Source of the DNA: Eutreptiella sp. 'Long Island Sound 2002'
Taxonomy: Eukaryota; Euglenozoa; Euglenophyceae; Eutreptiales; Eutreptiaceae
Assembly: GCA_964036045.1 (NCBI GenBank)
Contig: OZ038379.1
Location: 82,608,562 to 82,672,561, forward strand
Length of the DNA stretch: 64,000 nt
Direction of reading: 5' to 3'
A model generated the notes under the pieces. It had not been told where the DNA came from, did no database searches, and saw only the letters and a list, made by a program, of their open reading frames with translations. Positions 59,801 to 64,000 of this stretch are shown here, one piece after another (the stretch's first letter is position 1; each line of letters begins with the position of its first letter). Made by a program: the position numbers and the translations under genes.

Positions 59801-60189
59801 TGGGGGGGCATCAACTTTTTGCACACCCATTTTGACACGAACCCCCCCCCCCCTTCCTACAAGCATTAGATCTATATCAGACATATCACACATCTTGTTG
59901 TATACACTGTAAAAACAAGATGCCACATCACACATCAAACATCACACTTTATACACAATCCCGCCATGGCCTTGTCAGGACTCTCATCTTGGGCCTGATT
60001 TTGTGTGTAGTGCCAATGACTCCATGTGAAACTATGTTATATTGGCCGAGTCCCAACTAATTGGTGGCCACGACCCGGCGTCCCATCGTTAAGGTCGCTA
60101 TGGGGTGGCATACGGAACCGGCAACTGTACATATTGCGCTTGTGTTGCAAAGGTTGCATTTCTTTCAATGTTAAATTTTTTCACCAATT
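59801..60189. other. Spacer, no gene
   Basis: A C run at about 59840 and CACATCACACATCAAACATCACAC words; no credible frame. Confidence 0.35.
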
Positions 60190-60345
60190 TACACAATTTA
60201 CCGCAAAAATAAATTACACGCCCTTACCGCAAAAAAAAAAGAATTCAATTTTCTTTTATAGTTTTAACGACCTCCCGCAAAAAAAACACGCATTTACCGC
60301 AAAAAAAATTACACGACTAGACGATTTTTTGGTACACGACTTACA
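60190..60345. repeat. CCGCAAAAAAAATTACACGA units, right of minisatellite
   Basis: TTACCGCAAAAA, AATTACACGCC, CGCATTTACCGC and TACACGACTTAC words repeat those at 53.7-53.97 kb. The two blocks bracket the satellite region. Confidence 0.65.
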
Positions 60346-62296
60346 TTTTTACACATGAATCTATGGTAGAATCGATGTGGCAACGAGCCTCGAAAGATGC
60401 CGATCAAACTCGAAAAATGGGCAATCTTGGGGCCCCAAAAGGATTGCAAAACAATTTGAAATAATGAATGTTTAAGCATGATCTTGCATCACTTGGGATG
60501 CACACACATATGTTTTGGCCCGCTTTGAGCTCCTGGTGAGCTGCTTTGCCCCTCGAAAAGTCCCAAGAAGGCTTGAAAATGGGCCAATTCCAAACCCAAA
60601 CAACGCCGAAACGGGATAAAAATTTTTCCGAAGGTGATCCACTTGAGATGCTTACACAACTATTTTTTAGCCTACCCTAGACTCAAGGAGTGCACGGCTA
60701 ATTTCTAGGAGGTTCTCTTACTGCACTTCTAGTAGGGTTTTTGGGGCTGTTTGCAAACAAAGAGGCGGATAGAAAAAGACCGGCACCCCACCTTAGGTAG
60801 TTTGTGCTTAGGGTCAGAATCAGGTGGTTTTTTTTTGTGTTCTTTTGCTTGTCACGGCACTTCTTGCTGAAAGGAGGTCAGGTCAATGAGGCTTAGGCAT
60901 TATTTCCTCTGATTGAGGAGATTATCCAAAAGAGACACGGCCGCTTTTCGTCGGAGTCATGTGAGTAGCATGCCATCATTATTCGCACCAGCGGTGGTGA
61001 TTGCCAGGAGTTCCGATGAGCGACATGTGGTCCATGAAGAGAATGGGTGGCTGGAAGGGGTGGTATGTGTTTCTTTCAGAAGTGGGTGGGGTGTAGCTGG
61101 CAAAAATCGCTAGCTCCACAAGACACCCATAAGAGCACTCTTAGCGGTGGGCACGGAGAGTGCCCCCCCCCCCTTCACTCAGTAGGCCTAGACACAGCTA
61201 GTCACTAGCCAAGGGGGGGGGGGGCGTATCTTGGCGAGGGGGACCAAAAGGGGTCGGGGTGGGGGGTCACTCCACAACACTCACCAAGTAGTGACAATGG
61301 ATGCCTCACCCTTGAGGCCCAAGGTGGGGGTACCCTTGGTAGGGAAGAGGTGACCCGAAATGTTGGCCAAGTGGCACTTTCTTGCGGCAAGGAGGGCCGT
61401 GGACTAGGGGGCGGGGGCAGATTCCTTGGGTTGGCATAGCTAGCATTTCCAAAATAGACAACACATATTTTGAGACGAGTCTCAAGGTTGGGAGCACCTC
61501 TTGCCCTCAATGCTAGCCGGTGATCCTCATTCACAAACAAGTGGTTCCGGTAGTGCATTGAGGATGAATTCCAGGGGCTTCCAAGATTGCACGGCAGGCA
61601 AAAGGTATTGCCACCCCGGTCCGCGGCCAATTAACGCGTTTATGTGTTTATTTTCGCTATTTTCACCATTTTGGCCCCGTGTGGGCCGTTTATTGATGTT
61701 TATTGATGTTTTTTCTGTGTTTTTTTTTGGTTTTTCAGAGGTATTTGAAAGGTTTATGTGGTTTTCATTGCCCATTGCCTTTTTGGGGGGGCTTTTTTTT
61801 ATCTAATTTATCATAGAAATCGCTTGTCAGCCATTTTTTCGAGGTGTTCACCAGTGTCGGTACACGGTCCAACGGTTCAATAGACAATGTACAAGGTAGA
61901 AACTACAAAGCATAACATATAAAGTAGGAAGTACAAAGTAGAAAGTAGAAAGTAGAAAGAATGAAAGGAGAGATAACAGAACGATCCGAAGAGCACTAAC
62001 GTCGCTAAGTGTACCATTCTTCTCATGTGTACGGAGTCCGTACACGTGCACGCATATGGGGTCAAGCTTGTGGAGTAGTAGAGCTTCAAGTAGGGGTTGG
62101 GGTTGGAGAAACGAGGTTGCGAGAGCTCTGCAGGCATAACGTTCGGGAAAGGGTCGTGGGCAAGGGTCGGCACACGCTTCATTAGTAGAAAATTTCTCGG
62201 GTCAAAGCTATACCAAGGGTTCACGGCCTAGAGGAAAGGGTGGGAATGGGTGCCTGATACAATATTCTCATTTGTCCCTCTCGTTCGCAACTTGTT
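60346..62296. other. No confident gene; weak TIR-element-like relic
   Basis: 60440-60650 has a distant resemblance to the TIR element interior (GCTTGAAAATGGGCCAATT, TGATCCACTTGAGATGC). A Pro-rich minus frame at 61205-61630 has no motif. 61880-62000 is A-rich with AAGTAGAAAGT-type short repeats. Confidence 0.3.
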
Positions 62297-63340
62297 ATGC
62301 GTCCCATTCGGGTTCGACGCGCCGACGGGGGTCAATGGGTGCACCTAGACTCCGTTGCCGATGCGGTAGCTCATGTGAAGCGCAACGGTACGGACATCTT
62401 TCACACGCAGGTCACCCGGGCGGCAAAGAAAGGGGGTAGCAGCAAGGGATGGCCATTCTCTTTTGAAGATGAGATCCCACATCCACTTCTTGTGGCCAAC
62501 GCCCCTCCGAGCAGTGCACCAGCGGTGGGGTCTTCCTTCTTCCGCCCTATCTCTTCTGTCCCAACATGTGCTTGCTGTGGCGACAAATTACTCGGGGATA
62601 TCGTCACCTGCACGAATTGTCATCACAAGGTTCATGTCTTGTGCACGCAGCACGGTCATTGCTTTAAATGTGTATGCCGTGTGTTCAACCAACCACCTGG
62701 GCCTGACATGCGGGCATTCAAAACATGCAAGCACCTGGTGCCTACCACATGTGCAGTGCACGTCTCCTTCCGTGTGGAGGTCGTATGCAAAGTATGCACA
62801 CCCCGGCCACGGGAGCACCCACCGCCTGCCAAGAAGGACAGGCGTCAGTTTTCCGATGAGAATGGCAAGCCGGTCGCCCAAGGTTGCAACATGCCAATGG
62901 GGTGATGTGGTGTGCTGCGTGCCGGGAGTACCCCTAGCCCGGTGTGCAACATTGTTGGGTGACTGGCAACAGACAATTGCGCCGTAGGACCGTGGCACAA
63001 CACGGCAACTCGGGCTTGCACTGCAAGTCCTTGGTATTGTGGGAAAGCGGTTGGACCTCAACCACCGTTATAGGAACTTTGCCGGCGCCCATCCGCGCGC
63101 TATCAATGGTCTCTTCCAAGTGATATATCGCATGGCGACACGCGGCAGCCCACCTACCCACGTACCCGGCGATGCGGAGGCCCTAACGTTAAGTGGCGGC
63201 ACCGTTACCACATCCTACCACTCTCGCTTCTCGGTGCGCCAAATTGTGCATGCAATCGCCGCACCCATTCGCTTCGTGGAATGTCAGGCCATTGAGACCT
63301 CGCTTTTCTTCGCGCTAGCCTCCGACGGCTCCACGGATCG

Positions 63341-63522
63341 GTTAGCCAGGGGGTGGGGCGCAAAAAAATTCGCGGTATCACCGTTTTTTCGTACCCTCCC
63401 CCCCCTGGGGGTCGTACGGCCCGAAAAAAAGTATCCCACCCCTATGTGTAAAAAAAGTTTCGCAACGCCAATCTTTTTCTAAAGAACACCAGTAGTCGCT
63501 TTTTCATATTGTGTAAGCGTAG
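63341..63522 (+). other. Probable intron in the hAT-like gene
   Basis: GTTAGCC follows the DGSTDR codons and AAGCGTAG precedes LHKAVRTPNIPYF. Splicing restores phase (CG|C for Arg). The interval has T and C runs and a symmetric pair TTCGCGG and CCCCCCCTGGGGG-type words, unlike the exons. An inserted element is an alternative. Confidence 0.5.
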
Positions 63523-63797
63523 CCTACATAAAGCTGTGAGGACCCCAAACATTCCCTATTTTGCCGCCACATATTTGGTCGGAGATTTGTTGAAGAACCA
63601 TCCTATGTTGGTGGATGTGGATTCCAAGCAAGCCACGTGGCAAGAAGATGGACGCACCGCCCTAGAAACGTTCGGGGAACCCCTTGTTGACTTTGATGAG
63701 TGGAATGACAACGTGCCGCTACCAGATTCCGTGTTTCATGTACCCCTTTTTGCTGATGCCGAAATAACTTGTAGCGAAGCCTTCTTGAATGGTGGGC

Positions 63798-63885
63798 GCA
63801 TCACATACAATGGCAAGGAGAGCCACATCATGTCGGTGGTGGCATCACATACAATGGCAAGGAGAGCCACATCATGTCGGTGGTG
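63798..63885 (+). repeat. 44-bp tandem duplication in the hAT-like gene
   Basis: GCATCACATACAATGGCAAG begins at 63798 and again at 63842, and each copy runs to ATGTCGGTGGTG. As 44 is not a multiple of three, the frame is lost. The downstream frame (IMSVVDGRLNKNVGRRAADR) follows from the second copy, so removal of one copy would rejoin the protein. Confidence 0.9.
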
Positions 63886-64000
63886 GATGGACGGCTCAAC
63901 AAGAATGTTGGGAGGCGTGCCGCGGACCGTCTTCTGAAAATTGCAGGCTTTGGCCGGACACCCACAACAAACGACACAATCGAGAAGGTGATTCCTTTGC

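Larger units (their letters stand above)
62297..64000 (+). pseudogene. hAT-like zinc-finger transposase, broken, cut by window edge
   Basis: The first frame starts at 62297 (MRPIRVRRADGGQWVHLDSV) and carries a RING/PHD-like Cys/His cluster: CACCGDKLLGDIVTC, then CHHKVHVLC and HCFKCVC. About 62905 a second frame gives MWCAACREYP, with a TAG at 62935-62937, then VAQHGNSGLHCKSL, a CxxC and HxxxxxH finger like those at the start of hAT-type transposases. A third frame (63039 on) reads LFQVIYRMATRGSPPTHV, SYHSRFSVRQIVHAIAAP and FFALASDGSTDR, the DxSTD-type catalytic strand. After a probable intron (63341-63522) the text continues PYFAATYLVGDLLKNHPML and stays open to the edge, apart from a 44-bp duplication. 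Two frame changes, TAG stops and the duplication make it a pseudogene. Confidence 0.6.

Overview
This window looks like eukaryotic nuclear DNA built almost entirely from transposable elements and satellites. Plausible GT-AG introns, a non-LTR retrotransposon, TIR transposons, long (TA)n and (CA)n tracts, many long G or C runs and nested insertions all point that way, and nothing looks like a bacterial operon. GC-rich coding, a retroelement that may carry several extra domains, and transposon types familiar from algal assemblies suggest a green alga or another TE-rich protist. That assignment is inference. I recognise no confident host housekeeping gene, rRNA, functional tRNA or CRISPR array.

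Layout. 0-16.6 kb is a mosaic of decayed sequence: a cut-off ORF at the left edge, a ~180-bp satellite, a dispersed repeat family in both orientations (copies near 3.4, 9.2, 11.1 and 12.8 kb), a minus-strand decayed gene (6.2-7.3 kb) and an AT-hook exon (8.2-8.67 kb). 16.7-31 kb is one very long, GC-rich, degenerate non-LTR retrotransposon. It holds a gag-like ORF1 with a CCCH zinc finger, then an APE endonuclease, an inverted linker, a reverse transcriptase, an RNase H, a CCHC zinc knuckle and an unassigned C-terminal extension. 33-47.5 kb is a nest of DNA elements. It contains a large palindrome of two head-to-head TIR elements split by (TA)n, a 4.76-kb two-gene DNA transposon with ~30-bp TIRs and AT-rich introns, and a TIR element cut in two by a 4.6-kb foldback element. 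48.2-52.4 kb holds decayed coding pieces. 53.7-60.4 kb holds a ~4.9-kb array of a 10-bp minisatellite flanked by A-rich repeats. 62.3 kb to the right edge is a hAT-like zinc-finger transposase broken by a 44-bp duplication.

The most striking pattern crosses elements. Coding frames stay coherent over hundreds of codons but are punctuated by stops, mostly TAG, some TAA and TGA, at places where Gln or Arg would fit. C-to-T decay of CAG, CAA and CGA (as expected after cytosine methylation) explains this best. Stop-codon reassignment to Gln is the alternative and can be tested. Many frame changes sit at or near G or C runs, so some are probably assembly errors.
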